This document shows positions 35,246 to 41,910 of a stretch of DNA of 49,652 bases, piece after piece. A model generated the notes under the pieces. That model saw nothing but the letters and a program-made list of their open reading frames with translations, did no database searches and was not told where the DNA came from. The position numbers and the translations under genes were made by a program. The first letter of the stretch is position 1. Each line of letters starts with the position of its first letter. The stretch is from a virus: positions 1-49,652 of IMG/VR virus record IMGVR_UViG_3300020160_001949; one strand, 5' to 3'.

Positions 35246-35578
35246 ATGATTTTCTATTTTCCACACACTAAAGTGGTCATATTCGTCTTCACTACCGCTA
35301 CCATATAATCTTCGACTAACCTCATATTTAGTTTTATACGATAATTGTTTTGCTATTAAAATTCTGGAGTTTGGATGAATCATCTGTACCATTGAAATAA
35401 AATTAGAACCTTCATTTTCTAAGTTTTTGATTCTGTTTACTTTCTCATCAACATAATCAGAACCATCTTCTTTAAAACAAACAGTCCAAAATTTAAGGCA
35501 AGCTCTTTTTAACTCATCAAAGACCGAATCTTTAGGAGGAGTATAAAAAAGTTTAATATCTTTACCAAGAGTCAACAT
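35237..35578 (-). CDS. Hypothetical protein, 113 aa, RNA-repair operon
   Basis: An alpha/beta protein with Cys-containing KRACLKFWTVCFKEDGSDYV near the middle and an aromatic C-terminus. It overlaps the start region of the next upstream gene by 17 nt and ends the operon that begins at 38727. No recognised family; it runs into the RNA ligase promoter region. Confidence 0.55.
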   Translation of the reverse strand: MLTLGKDIKLFYTPPKDSVFDELKRACLKFWTVCFKEDGSDYVDEKVNRIKNLENEGSNFISMVQMIHPNSRILIAKQLSYKTKYEVSRRLYGSGSEDEYDHFSVWKIENHFD

Positions 35579-35780
35579 CTGTTAAATCTAATTCTGTTCT
35601 TGTATGGTGACTATAAACCGTAATTCCACTACCAATACCTGTTGGTGTTATTCTCCAAGTGAATGTACCGTATTCACCATAAATTGCTTTAATGTGTGAT
35701 AACCACTCATCATACATTTTTTGTTGTTTCTCTGTGAGTTCCTCGTGTATCACGGTTTTTCTCGTATTCTTTCCTCCCAT
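35562..35780 (-). CDS. Hypothetical small protein, start uncertain
   Basis: The frame allows 72 residues (MGGKNTRKTVIHEELTEKQQ...), but this start overlaps the upstream gene by 71 nt. ATG 35717 (MYDEWLSHIKAIYGEYGTFT...) leaves an overlap of only 8 nt and 51 residues, and seems more likely. The protein has two beta strands and no motif I recognise. Confidence 0.45.
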   Translation of the reverse strand: MGGKNTRKTVIHEELTEKQQKMYDEWLSHIKAIYGEYGTFTWRITPTGIGSGITVYSHHTRTELDLTDVDSW

Positions 35781-35928
35781 TACATTTAGTTTTTTCGTTT
35801 ATATTCCAAAGTTCTTTTCCACCATTTATCATATGACAGTTGTGGGGTCTGTCCATTTTTTTAGAAAACCCCACAATCATATCATTATGTTTATTCCTTA
35901 CCGACCAAGGACATTCTTTACAAGCCAT
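35710..35928 (-). CDS. Small putative zinc-binding protein, 72 aa
   Basis: MACKECPWSVRNKHND followed by HNCHM and KTKCNGRKEY places four Cys and two His in a pattern typical of small phage zinc proteins that begin CxxCPW. The last 20 residues are low-complexity and overlap the next gene, so the C-terminus is less certain. It starts at the phosphoesterase stop, in the same operon. Function unknown. Confidence 0.55.
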   Translation of the reverse strand: MACKECPWSVRNKHNDMIVGFSKKMDRPHNCHMINGGKELWNINEKTKCNGRKEYEKNRDTRGTHRETTKNV

Positions 35929-36587
35929 TACCCGACTACCCCCGTTAATTCGTCTAAGTGATGGTCATTACCAATTTCAGACACTTTTTCTCTGTGACGT
36001 AATAATGGAACTATTTCTCTCATAACGTTGTACGGTCTGAACTCAGGGTGTCCATCCATCCCAACATCCATACGTTGTCCTTTACCAAAACGTAAGTTTG
36101 TTGGTAAATGACAGTGTCCGTGAAGGTGCATAACACCCTTATTTAAACCGTCCCAAGAACTAATTGGGTAGTGCATCAAACGAAAAGTATGTTCATCAAG
36201 TTTTAATGTGTTATAATGTGAAACACTTTTAAAATAACCCTGACATCCTTGTCGGTTGTTTTCAATGTGGTGGTCGTGATTACCTAAAACCAAGTGAATA
36301 TTTTTACAAACAATTCGGTCCCAAAATTCTTTGATTGATTCAAAACCTCCAAACGACCAATCACCAAGACAGATTAGTATGTCGTCTTGCATAACATTTT
36401 CGTTAATGTTATTAACAATTTTTGCATTCATTTTATCCAAGGTTTCAAAATCACGAGTTTGTGAAATTGGGATTGACCCATCGGGCATACGCCAGTTTGT
36501 CGTACCACGACATATATTTTTGTGATTATAGTGAGGGTCTGAAAAAATCCACACATCACCTTTAAAATCTTTATCTATCTTAATCAT
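35928..36587 (-). CDS. Calcineurin-like metallophosphoesterase
   Basis: The 219 residues contain all family motifs: FSDPHYNHKNI (DxH), CLGDWSFGG (GDxxF), LVLGNHDHH (GNHD), MHYPISSWDG and LHGHCHLP (GHxH). Such phage enzymes act on phosphodiesters or phosphomonoesters of nucleotides or RNA. Next to CYTH and cREC genes, it is a candidate for processing RNA ends such as 2',3'-cyclic phosphates, which is inference. No signal peptide, so cytoplasmic. Confidence 0.9.
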   Translation of the reverse strand: MIKIDKDFKGDVWIFSDPHYNHKNICRGTTNWRMPDGSIPISQTRDFETLDKMNAKIVNNINENVMQDDILICLGDWSFGGFESIKEFWDRIVCKNIHLVLGNHDHHIENNRQGCQGYFKSVSHYNTLKLDEHTFRLMHYPISSWDGLNKGVMHLHGHCHLPTNLRFGKGQRMDVGMDGHPEFRPYNVMREIVPLLRHREKVSEIGNDHHLDELTGVVG

Positions 36588-36588
36588 C

Positions 36589-37050
36589 TTATTCTGCTAA
36601 TTTCTTATTACTAAATTCTTTAATACCTGTTACCTCATATAAAATTTCTTTTTCAATGTATTTTGGAAAATTGATTTTATCGTTAATATCTTTTAACTCA
36701 ACTTCAAGGATTATTATATTAATCCCGTTGTACTTATCAATCTCAAATTTAAGTCCTCTATATTTGATTACTGTTCTTGTCTTATTTATGTGTAACGAAT
36801 TACTTAAATTTAATTCGTTAAATTCTTCTTGAGTTAATGTTATTTCTTCTTCCTGATTTACACCTTTAGAGATATTAGTTTTCTTTGTTTTGAATATCTG
36901 TATATCACCTGTTGGTGTTTCAACTTGATACCTATAACGATACCCATCGGAGTGATACCACTGTTCAATTTGATAAACAGTATTAATTCTCTCTAACCTT
37001 GGGAATCTTTTTAACAAAAATTTTCTTTCTATCTCTTTAAATGTTTTCAT
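36589..37050 (-). CDS. CYTH-fold triphosphate tunnel enzyme
   Basis: The 153 residues start MKTFKEIERKFLLKRFP, with the ExExK signature (Glu6, Glu8, Lys10) that defines CYTH proteins. Basic beta strands RYRYQVE and FKTKK, and acidic IILEVELKD, line the tunnel. CYTH enzymes hydrolyse inorganic triphosphate or RNA 5'-triphosphates, or form cAMP/ThTP. The gene start overlaps the previous gene by 4 nt. Beside phosphoesterase and cREC genes, a role in 5' RNA end processing is plausible. Confidence 0.85.
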   Translation of the reverse strand: MKTFKEIERKFLLKRFPRLERINTVYQIEQWYHSDGYRYRYQVETPTGDIQIFKTKKTNISKGVNQEEEITLTQEEFNELNLSNSLHINKTRTVIKYRGLKFEIDKYNGINIIILEVELKDINDKINFPKYIEKEILYEVTGIKEFSNKKLAE

Positions 37051-37535
37051 ACTAATTCTATTTCTTTTTTAAACCATTTAGGGGTATCTCTGTTTTTCCA
37101 TACCGCAAATCCTGATTTTGCTCCAATATAATAATTTCGATACGACTCAACAACAGATTTAACTTTATACTCGTCAGGCATTGCTTTTGGTGGTTCAGTA
37201 AATCCTTTGTCACAAATGTTTGCTTTATTTGTGACACACCACTCAATCACATCCTGTGATTTATGTCGTTTTCCATATCGGTAAGTATATTCTTTACATA
37301 ACTCTAAACCCAGTTCACAAAGATACAAATAATTTGTCAAACTTTCACGAGTCCATATAGCACAAGGATGATTTTTATGTGATAATTTATACGGAACTTG
37401 GGGAGTAACTTGGGGGGTCAAATGATGAACCCCACATAAAAGTTGAGCAGTCTCAAGTATCATTTTAACTACGTGTTTATCACAATGATATTCGGCACAT
37501 TTTTTTACATCTAAATCAAGAAAAAATATATTCAT
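37047..37535 (-). CDS. Widespread phage protein with CDKHVVKMILETAQLL motif
   Basis: This 162-residue protein begins MNIFFLDLDVKKCAEYHCDK and continues HVVKMILETAQLLCG, a Cys/His-rich pattern I know from many phage proteins of unknown function. Later segments HKNHPCAIWTRESLTNY and YYIGAKSGFAVWKNR complete the family layout. A zinc or nucleic acid role would fit the conserved Cys/His. It overlaps both neighbours by 1-4 nt in the operon. It does not match the T4 DenV glycosylase. Confidence 0.6.
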   Translation of the reverse strand: MNIFFLDLDVKKCAEYHCDKHVVKMILETAQLLCGVHHLTPQVTPQVPYKLSHKNHPCAIWTRESLTNYLYLCELGLELCKEYTYRYGKRHKSQDVIEWCVTNKANICDKGFTEPPKAMPDEYKVKSVVESYRNYYIGAKSGFAVWKNRDTPKWFKKEIELV

Positions 37536-37786
37536 TATTTATCAAATTGTCCCCACCAAGTAGGAATGTTAACTAATATTGCAACTTCAACAATAACCAT
37601 TAAAACACGACCAAAAGTTGTTGTAAATGCCCACCAATTATACGGATTCCAATCCCAAGCAATAAAACTACCTAAAAGATAAAATATCCCGTTAGAAATA
37701 ACTAACGGGAGTATTATCATCCACATAACATTTAAAATCGCCAATAACTTATATCTTAATTTATCCATATTATACTGTATGTTCAA
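37535..37786 (-). CDS. Small two-span membrane protein, 83 aa
   Basis: Residues 13-38 and 58-76 are hydrophobic spans with Trp-rich boundaries (WDWNPYNWWAFTT between them). Positive charges before the first span suggest the N-terminus is inside. It may be an antiholin, exclusion or transport protein; none can be fixed. It overlaps the cREC gene by 17 nt and the next gene by 1 nt. Confidence 0.6.
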   Translation of the reverse strand: MNIQYNMDKLRYKLLAILNVMWMIILPLVISNGIFYLLGSFIAWDWNPYNWWAFTTTFGRVLMVIVEVAILVNIPTWWGQFDK

Positions 37787-38180
37787 TTTGTACTCTTACA
37801 CAATTTTGAGGTAAACGATTGATGTGACGGTAATTGTTGATGTATCCCATCATATTTGCACTACCGATAGCATTGGCTGAGTGAATTACAACATCAACAA
37901 CAGGTTGTCCATCCATCCATTGGTCAACTAACCATTTAGTACAATCCATACCTGTTTTTTCAGTAATGTTATCGTAATTCAATTTGTAATTTTGATAAAC
38001 ATTTTTATGCCATTCCGCCATTGCAGTATCACCTAAATCGTGGTCCAAAGAAATTAAACTAATATTTTCTAATCCGATTTCAGTTACTTTTTCTACAAAT
38101 TCTTCGTAAGAACGAACAATGACCCATTGGTCTTTTTCAATAGGAGTTCTTACATCATCCAAATATATTCTTTGTTTCAT
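37770..38180 (-). CDS. Cyclic-phosphate-processing receiver (cREC) domain protein
   Basis: Start at ATG 38180 (MKQRIYLDDVRTPIEKDQW); an ATG at 38210 is possible but lies 4 nt from a TATTTTTG box. The 136 residues match the cREC family: YLDDVRTP (acidic pocket), ISLISLDHDLGD, GMDCTKWLVDQW, VDVVIHSANAIGSANMMGYI. The family is an atypical receiver predicted to act on 2',3'-cyclic phosphates in RNA repair, by established comparative genomics. Here it is in an operon with CYTH and phosphoesterase genes. Confidence 0.85.
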   Translation of the reverse strand: MKQRIYLDDVRTPIEKDQWVIVRSYEEFVEKVTEIGLENISLISLDHDLGDTAMAEWHKNVYQNYKLNYDNITEKTGMDCTKWLVDQWMDGQPVVDVVIHSANAIGSANMMGYINNYRHINRLPQNCVRVQIEHTV

Positions 38181-38226
38181 ACTATAATTTTTTTTACTAA
38201 TTCTTTTCATTATACAAAAATACTAA

Positions 38227-38727
38227 TTAACTACCAACTCTCCAAGCTGAGTTTATAATCTTACGAGTTTTTTTAGAATCCTCTAAGTTACCCATAACAA
38301 CACCATCCTTTATTGTAAAGGCGTGACTTCTAACACAGATGACAAAAGTACCAATAGGGTATTTTTTAATAAAAGTACCCACGGTCATTTGTCGATTAGT
38401 TTTTTGACCCTTAACCTTAACTTCATAATCCAAAGTATAAAAAGAACCTGAAGTATTTGGTTTTCCAACGGGTTTGCAAGTTTTACGACCGATACGAGTA
38501 CGTTCTCTTGAAATTTTATTCATACCCCCAATAAAGTTGTAGGTTCCTTGTCGGTCTTTACGGAAAAAAGTTTCTTTAATGAATGTATGAGCCCTATCGT
38601 ATTCAATTCCAAATGCCGACGCAATTGCTCGAACAACACAATCGTTAGTTTCACTTTTAGCGATTATAGATTCAGAATATCCTTTAATCGCTTCAGATGT
38701 ATTACAATAAGGGAGTTGATTTTTCAT
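38227..38727 (-). CDS. Papain-like/C39-like Cys-His protein, first gene of RNA-repair operon
   Basis: The 166 residues show a papain-like pair: NDCVVRAIASAFG with Cys30 at a helix start, and GTFVICVRSHAFTIKDG with the partner His in the following strand, as in C39 and related thiol hydrolases. The central part is basic (KISRERTRIGRKTCKPVGKP). It might be a peptidase, deamidase or transglutaminase-like modifier; activity is not provable here. It leads an operon of nine tightly packed genes from a consensus promoter. Confidence 0.65.
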   Translation of the reverse strand: MKNQLPYCNTSEAIKGYSESIIAKSETNDCVVRAIASAFGIEYDRAHTFIKETFFRKDRQGTYNFIGGMNKISRERTRIGRKTCKPVGKPNTSGSFYTLDYEVKVKGQKTNRQMTVGTFIKKYPIGTFVICVRSHAFTIKDGVVMGNLEDSKKTRKIINSAWRVGS

Positions 38728-38731
38728 ATAA

Positions 38732-38762
38732 CAAAGATACGAAAAATTTTTTATCTGGCAAA
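38732..38762 (-). promoter_or_regulatory. Bacteroidota-type promoter of RNA-repair operon
   Basis: Minus strand TTTG (38759-38762)-N19-TATCTTTG (38732-38739); first gene ATG is 5 nt downstream of the box. Confidence 0.78.
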
Positions 38763-38763
38763 A

Positions 38764-40011
38764 TTAAATAATCCAGGAATTAACTTCAGATATTGATTTA
38801 ACACATATTTTTTCTAAGGATAATACAACCTCATCAATATTTTCAATATCAACACCACCAAGAGACATTCTAAACCAACCTGCGTTTTTATTAGACCCAA
38901 AATATTCGAATGGTACCAACCCAACACCACAATGTTTAATTAAAAATTGTACATAGTTTTCAACGTTACCAAAAAATTGAGATTCTCCTAAATAAATCGA
39001 AATATAGATACCCCCTTCAGGTTTTTGATAATCAATTCTAAACCTTCTTTGTTTTAACTCTTCAATTTTTTCACAGATTATATTTGATATTTCAGAATAC
39101 TGTTTCACTTTATTAGAAACAAATTCATTCATTGAATTATAATCATTTAGATACTTTGCAACTGCCGTTTGTTCAGGTTTAGGAGACCAAGCTCCGATGT
39201 GAGAGAATATTTCGGTCATTTTAGAAATGATTGATTTAGGACCAAAAACCCAACCAACTCTAACACCTGTGGCACATAAGGATTTAGATATTCCATCAAC
39301 ACAAATTAAATAATCACGTATTTCAGGACAAACTTCTAATGGATGAGTAAATAAACCATCAGAAACTAAGTCAGAATATATTTGGTCAAAAAACAAATAT
39401 GTTTTTTTAGATTTTTCTTTATTAACCTCAACAATCTCATCACAGATTTGTTTTAGTGTTACTTTATCTATAACACGACCTGTAGGATTTTGTGGCGAAC
39501 ATAAACAAAGTAATCTTGTATTGTGTAGTTTACCTTTAACATCTTCAAAAGTTGGGAAAAACGAGTTTTCAGGTTTACATTCTATAGGGATTTTTATTGC
39601 TCCGTGTAAAAAAGAATAATGATTGTTATTCCAAGATGGTACAGGGTACATTACAGAATCGTCTGAATCAACAATAGTTTTAAATATTGTGTAAATTAAT
39701 GGTCTAACGCCACACCCGATTAAAATTTCGTCTTCAGAATAACTAATCCCTCTTTTTTTATTAAGATATTCACTAACAGATTTTCTCAAATCCAATTCAC
39801 CTGGAGACATTGGATAATTTGTTAAATCATTTTCGTATGACTCAACAATATACTCTTTAAGTTTTTTTGGAATTGGATTTATTTTAGGGTTAAAATCACC
39901 AATACTGAAGTTTTGTACTGGTTTTGTTTTTGATACCTCTTTAATTTGTTGTGAAATTTTAATAATTTCAGAACCAACAATATTGTTTCCTACGAATGAT
40001 AAATTTTGCAT
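38764..40011 (-). CDS. PLP-dependent class I/II aminotransferase
   Basis: The 415 residues include all fold-type I landmarks: YPMSPGELDLRKSVSEYLN, LCSPQNPTGR (Asn175), YLFFDQIYSDL (Asp209, Tyr212), VDGISKSLCATGVRVGWVFG (PLP-binding Lys243) and WFRMSLGG (substrate carboxylate Arg381). It is full length and looks active. It resembles aspartate/aromatic aminotransferases; the amino donor cannot be told from sequence. An aminotransferase is unusual in a phage; it could replenish amino acids or build a modified nucleobase or surface compound. It lies directly after the tRNA-Ser gene, at the end of the tRNA array. Confidence 0.92.
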   Translation of the reverse strand: MQNLSFVGNNIVGSEIIKISQQIKEVSKTKPVQNFSIGDFNPKINPIPKKLKEYIVESYENDLTNYPMSPGELDLRKSVSEYLNKKRGISYSEDEILIGCGVRPLIYTIFKTIVDSDDSVMYPVPSWNNNHYSFLHGAIKIPIECKPENSFFPTFEDVKGKLHNTRLLCLCSPQNPTGRVIDKVTLKQICDEIVEVNKEKSKKTYLFFDQIYSDLVSDGLFTHPLEVCPEIRDYLICVDGISKSLCATGVRVGWVFGPKSIISKMTEIFSHIGAWSPKPEQTAVAKYLNDYNSMNEFVSNKVKQYSEISNIICEKIEELKQRRFRIDYQKPEGGIYISIYLGESQFFGNVENYVQFLIKHCGVGLVPFEYFGSNKNAGWFRMSLGGVDIENIDEVVLSLEKICVKSISEVNSWII

Positions 40012-40053
40012 AAGGTAAGTATAAATCTTTGTATGAACTTAGTCAACTTTTTG

Positions 40054-40139
40054 CGGAAGATGTTGGGCTCGAACCAACGCGACCTTTCAGTCCTACCTGT
40101 TTAGCAAACAGGCCCCTTCACCAACTTGGGTAATCTTCC
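40054..40139 (-). tRNA. tRNA-Ser(GCT)
   Basis: Acceptor GGAAGAT/ATCTTCC, anticodon loop TTGCTAA, long variable arm, T-loop TTCGAGC. CCA is not encoded. Reads AGC/AGT. Last tRNA of the array, 42 nt before the aminotransferase gene. Confidence 0.95.
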
Positions 40140-40144
40140 AATAG

Positions 40145-40218
40145 TAGTCCCTGAGGGATTCGAACCCCCAACCTTTTCGTCCGTAGCGAAACGCTCTAAT
40201 CCGTTGAGCTAAGGGACT
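40145..40218 (-). tRNA. tRNA-Arg(ACG)
   Basis: Acceptor AGTCCCT/AGGGACT, anticodon loop CTACGGA with ACG (A34 needs deamination to inosine by host TadA), T-loop TTCGAAT. Reads CGN. Confidence 0.95.
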
Positions 40219-40219
40219 A

Positions 40220-40440
40220 AAAAACGTTCAGCTCTTTTGAGTTGTCCCCAATACCGAATTTCAGCGGCAACCCACTTTCGTGAGGGGTTAGAACTAGTGT
40301 GTTAACTTACTCCTGCCACTGGTACACTAACCAACCGACTTAGACTCAAGTAATCGGTTCAGGTCCCTGTGGTAGTGACACCACTTCTCATCATACGGGA
40401 GCATATTAGGCGGGAACTACCTCTTTTTTTATATTTCCGA
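40220..40440 (-). ncRNA. Structured spacer RNA between tRNA-Ser(TGA) and tRNA-Arg(ACG)
   Basis: No coding frame or T-loop signature is present. The minus strand can form GTGGT/ACCAC, AACCGA/TCGGTT and a CCTCAC-GAAA-GTGGG tetraloop hairpin. It can also form a pseudoknot made of AGTGGCA/TGCCGCT (40314-40320 with 40263-40269) interleaved with GGTTAG/CTAACC (40327-40332 with 40286-40291). The RNA is likely released from the tRNA transcript. Class not recognised; fold is by eye. Confidence 0.4.
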
Positions 40441-40457
40441 AACACGGAAACCACGTG

Positions 40458-40545
40458 CGGTGAGAGTAGGATTCGAACCCACGGTACCCTTTCAGGTACT
40501 TCGGTTTTCAAGACCGACGCAATCGACCAACTCTGCCATCTCACC
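40458..40545 (-). tRNA. tRNA-Ser(TGA)
   Basis: Acceptor GGTGAGA/TCTCACC, anticodon loop CTTGAAA, long variable arm, T-loop TTCGAAT. Reads TCA and related codons. Confidence 0.95.
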
Positions 40546-40581
40546 GTATAACCGACCTAGCTCGGTAAACACATCGGATGG

Positions 40582-40655
40582 GGTAACTAACGGGAATCGA
40601 ACCCGTGACACCTTGAACCACAATCAAGTGCTCTACCTACTGAGCTATAGCCACC
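40582..40655 (-). tRNA. tRNA-His(GTG)
   Basis: Anticodon loop TTGTGGT; acceptor GTGGCTA/TAGTTAC with G-1 opposite C73, the His identity element. The three following bases read CCA, so here the 3' end is encoded. Confidence 0.95.
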
Positions 40656-40663
40656 ATATTAGT

Positions 40664-40795
40664 AGTCAAGGTCGGACTCGAACCGAATACCGTTCAAGAC
40701 GGAATAGACAACCTTACAACTTCTCGCGTCCAAAGGGTTATGGACCGTGGTGTCTTCAGGACTCGGGTACCATCCCTCATTACGCCCACTTGACT
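40664..40795 (-). ncRNA. 132-nt tRNA-like RNA with enlarged core
   Basis: The ends form a perfect 7-bp acceptor (AGTCAAG/CTTGACT), next to a T-arm-like TTCGG-TTCGAGT-CCGAC. Between them lies about 100 nt with hairpins GTCC/GGAC and CCGT/ACGG in place of normal D and anticodon arms. No loop has the T33-anticodon pattern of a tRNA. Too short for a group I intron insertion. It may be a tRNA mimic or a degenerate tRNA; unrecognised. Confidence 0.45.
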
Positions 40796-40796
40796 A

Positions 40797-40863
40797 ATTA
40801 CCCCACTTCACCAGATTAACGGACTGGCTGCCATATGGGAGTGGGGGTTTCCCGTTAATTCGG
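40797..40863 (-). ncRNA. Small pseudoknot element next to tRNA-Phe
   Basis: Two perfect interleaved stems: ATTAACGG/CCGTTAAT (40852-40859 with 40815-40822) and CCCCACT/AGTGGGG (40840-40846 with 40801-40807). It lies immediately 3' of tRNA-Phe in the transcript. It could be a processing or stability element. Fold by eye only. Confidence 0.4.
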
Positions 40864-40870
40864 GACTCCG

Positions 40871-40943
40871 TGGAACGGGGCGGAATCGAACCGCCGACAC
40901 CTTGCTCTTCAGGCAAGTGCTCTACCAACTGAGCTACCGTTCC
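40871..40943 (-). tRNA. tRNA-Phe(GAA)
   Basis: Acceptor GGAACGG/CCGTTCC, anticodon loop CTGAAGA, T-loop TTCGATT. Confidence 0.96.
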
Positions 40944-41278
40944 AAGTATGATAATGATGGAGTACCCGTCTCGCTCCAATCTTAACGGCTTCTTCTGAGT
41001 TTTATCAGTGCACTGGCCGAGGGTGCTGAATTCCGATTCCACTCTGGATTGTCGACATCCATTGAATGGGGAAAACCATTATCAATATTATTAAAATAAA
41101 TCACTTTCGCCCCCTGTATATAGTTTACAGTAAACTATCTACTGTAAACCTTGGATGCTTAAGGTCATCCTTAACTATTAAGGGAGCCACCCGTGATTTA
41201 ATATTTTTTTCTTCAAAGAACTCACTTTTCAGGGGGAGTAGGTCACCATCCTACCAACTACCCACTCCCCCGTCCAAC
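40944..41278 (-). ncRNA. Promoter-driven structured RNA leader before tRNA-Phe
   Basis: A consensus promoter ends 8 nt before this stretch, which has no coding frame. Structures include GGGGGAG/CTCCCCC with an inner GTAGG/CCTAC, GGATG/CATCC, and a 10-bp perfect hairpin GTTTACAGTA/TACTGTAAAC (41140-41149 with 41123-41132). A TGGAT-GTCGACA-ATCCA T-arm-like hairpin is also present. The CCCCCTG segment can pair instead with a later CAGGGGG, giving two alternative folds. It may be a separate RNA cut from the tRNA-Phe precursor or a regulatory leader. Confidence 0.5.
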
Positions 41279-41285
41279 TACAATA

Positions 41286-41317
41286 CAAATGTACTGCGAT
41301 TTTTTTAATTAACCAAA
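41286..41317 (-). promoter_or_regulatory. Bacteroidota-type promoter inside tRNA array
   Basis: Minus strand TTTG (41314-41317)-N20-TACATTTG (41286-41293). Confidence 0.78.
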
Positions 41318-41375
41318 CATTTTTTATTCACTTCCGAGTTTGGACGTGTTTTACTTCCGAGTTTGGCATTTTTTG

Positions 41376-41448
41376 TAGTTCCTGTAGGAATCGAACCTAC
41401 GACATCTTGTATGTAAAACAAGCGCTCTCCCAACTGAGCTAAGGAACT
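41376..41448 (-). tRNA. tRNA-Val(TAC)
   Basis: Acceptor AGTTCCT/AGGAACT, anticodon loop TTTACAT, T-loop TTCGATT. Confidence 0.96.
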
Positions 41449-41453
41449 GTAAG

Positions 41454-41525
41454 TACCGATGGGTGGTATCGAACCACCGACAACTTCCGTATGAAAGAAG
41501 TGCTCTACCACTGAGCTACATCGGT
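41454..41525 (-). tRNA. tRNA-Met(CAT), elongator type (or Ile2)
   Basis: Acceptor ACCGATG/CATCGGT with a paired first base, anticodon loop TTCATAC, T-loop TTCGATA. No initiator features. It could be a lysidine-modified Ile tRNA if C34 is modified. Confidence 0.92.
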
Positions 41526-41531
41526 ATTTTG

Positions 41532-41602
41532 TTGTCCCTGAAGGATTCGAACCTCCACTAGGTGGACCAAAACCACCTGTCCTGCCATTAGACCAAAGGA
41601 CA
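41532..41602 (-). tRNA. tRNA-Gln(TTG)
   Basis: Acceptor TGTCCTT/AGGGACA, anticodon loop TTTTGGT, T-loop TTCGAAT. Confidence 0.95.
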
Positions 41603-41609
41603 ATTTAAG

Positions 41610-41690
41610 TGGGAGTGGAGGGATTCGAACCCCCAATGTCATAAGACCACTGATTTACAGTCAGCTAAGCAACCGTTGCTCAACACTCCC
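41610..41690 (-). tRNA. tRNA-Tyr(GTA)
   Basis: Acceptor GGGAGTG/CACTCCC, anticodon loop CTGTAAA, class II variable arm GGTCTTATGAC, T-loop TTCGAAT. Confidence 0.95.
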
Positions 41691-41696
41691 AATTTA

Positions 41697-41825
41697 GGAA
41701 AACAGAAGATGGTCGAGTGGACATCTGTTTTTACGATTAGCATTACTTGGGTGAATACCTGCCAACTCCGATTGTACTAGTCAGTATTCACTCTCGAACT
41801 ATCAGTACAATCATTCCCTAATCAA
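41697..41825 (-). ncRNA. Pseudoknotted RNA between tRNA-Asn and tRNA-Tyr
   Basis: Two long perfect stems interleave: GATTGTACT/AGTACAATC (9 bp; 41804-41812 with 41770-41778) and GTGAATAC/GTATTCAC (8 bp; 41784-41791 with 41751-41758), giving an H-type pseudoknot. The 3' end is an AAAACAGA/TCTGTTTT hairpin (41724-41731 with 41699-41706) followed by TTCC. There is no coding frame. The RNA is flanked by tRNAs, so tRNA processing would release it. Class not recognised. Confidence 0.6.
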
Positions 41826-41838
41826 CCTAATTTTTTTG

Positions 41839-41910
41839 CGGCCAGGGAGAATTACGATATCTCGACCTATCGCTTAACAGGCGATTGCTCTTCCTCTGAG
41901 CTACCTGGCC
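41839..41910 (-). tRNA. tRNA-Asn(GTT) with unusual T-arm
   Basis: Acceptor GGCCAGG/CCTGGCC, anticodon loop CTGTTAA. The T-arm is GAGA-TATCGTAAT-TCTC: the usual T54 and A58 are replaced by A and T. The same arm is in tRNA-Trp. Its first bases overlap the 3' end of the HNH gene. Confidence 0.9.

Noticed and set aside
37047-37535. Pyrimidine dimer glycosylase (DenV) assignment
   Set aside because: The protein lacks the DenV N-terminal Thr/Glu catalytic layout; only the phage context suggested it.
40664-40795. tRNA containing an intron
   Set aside because: The extra length of about 60 nt is too short for a self-splicing intron and no split anticodon arm could be joined.
40460-40819. Open frame across several tRNA genes
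   Set aside because: It covers tRNA-Ser and tRNA-His on the opposite strand and is broken into low-complexity peptide; tRNA genes explain the sequence fully.
41305-41511. Small open frame across tRNA-Val and tRNA-Met
   Set aside because: It reads tRNA sequence in the coding strand and ends without regulatory context.
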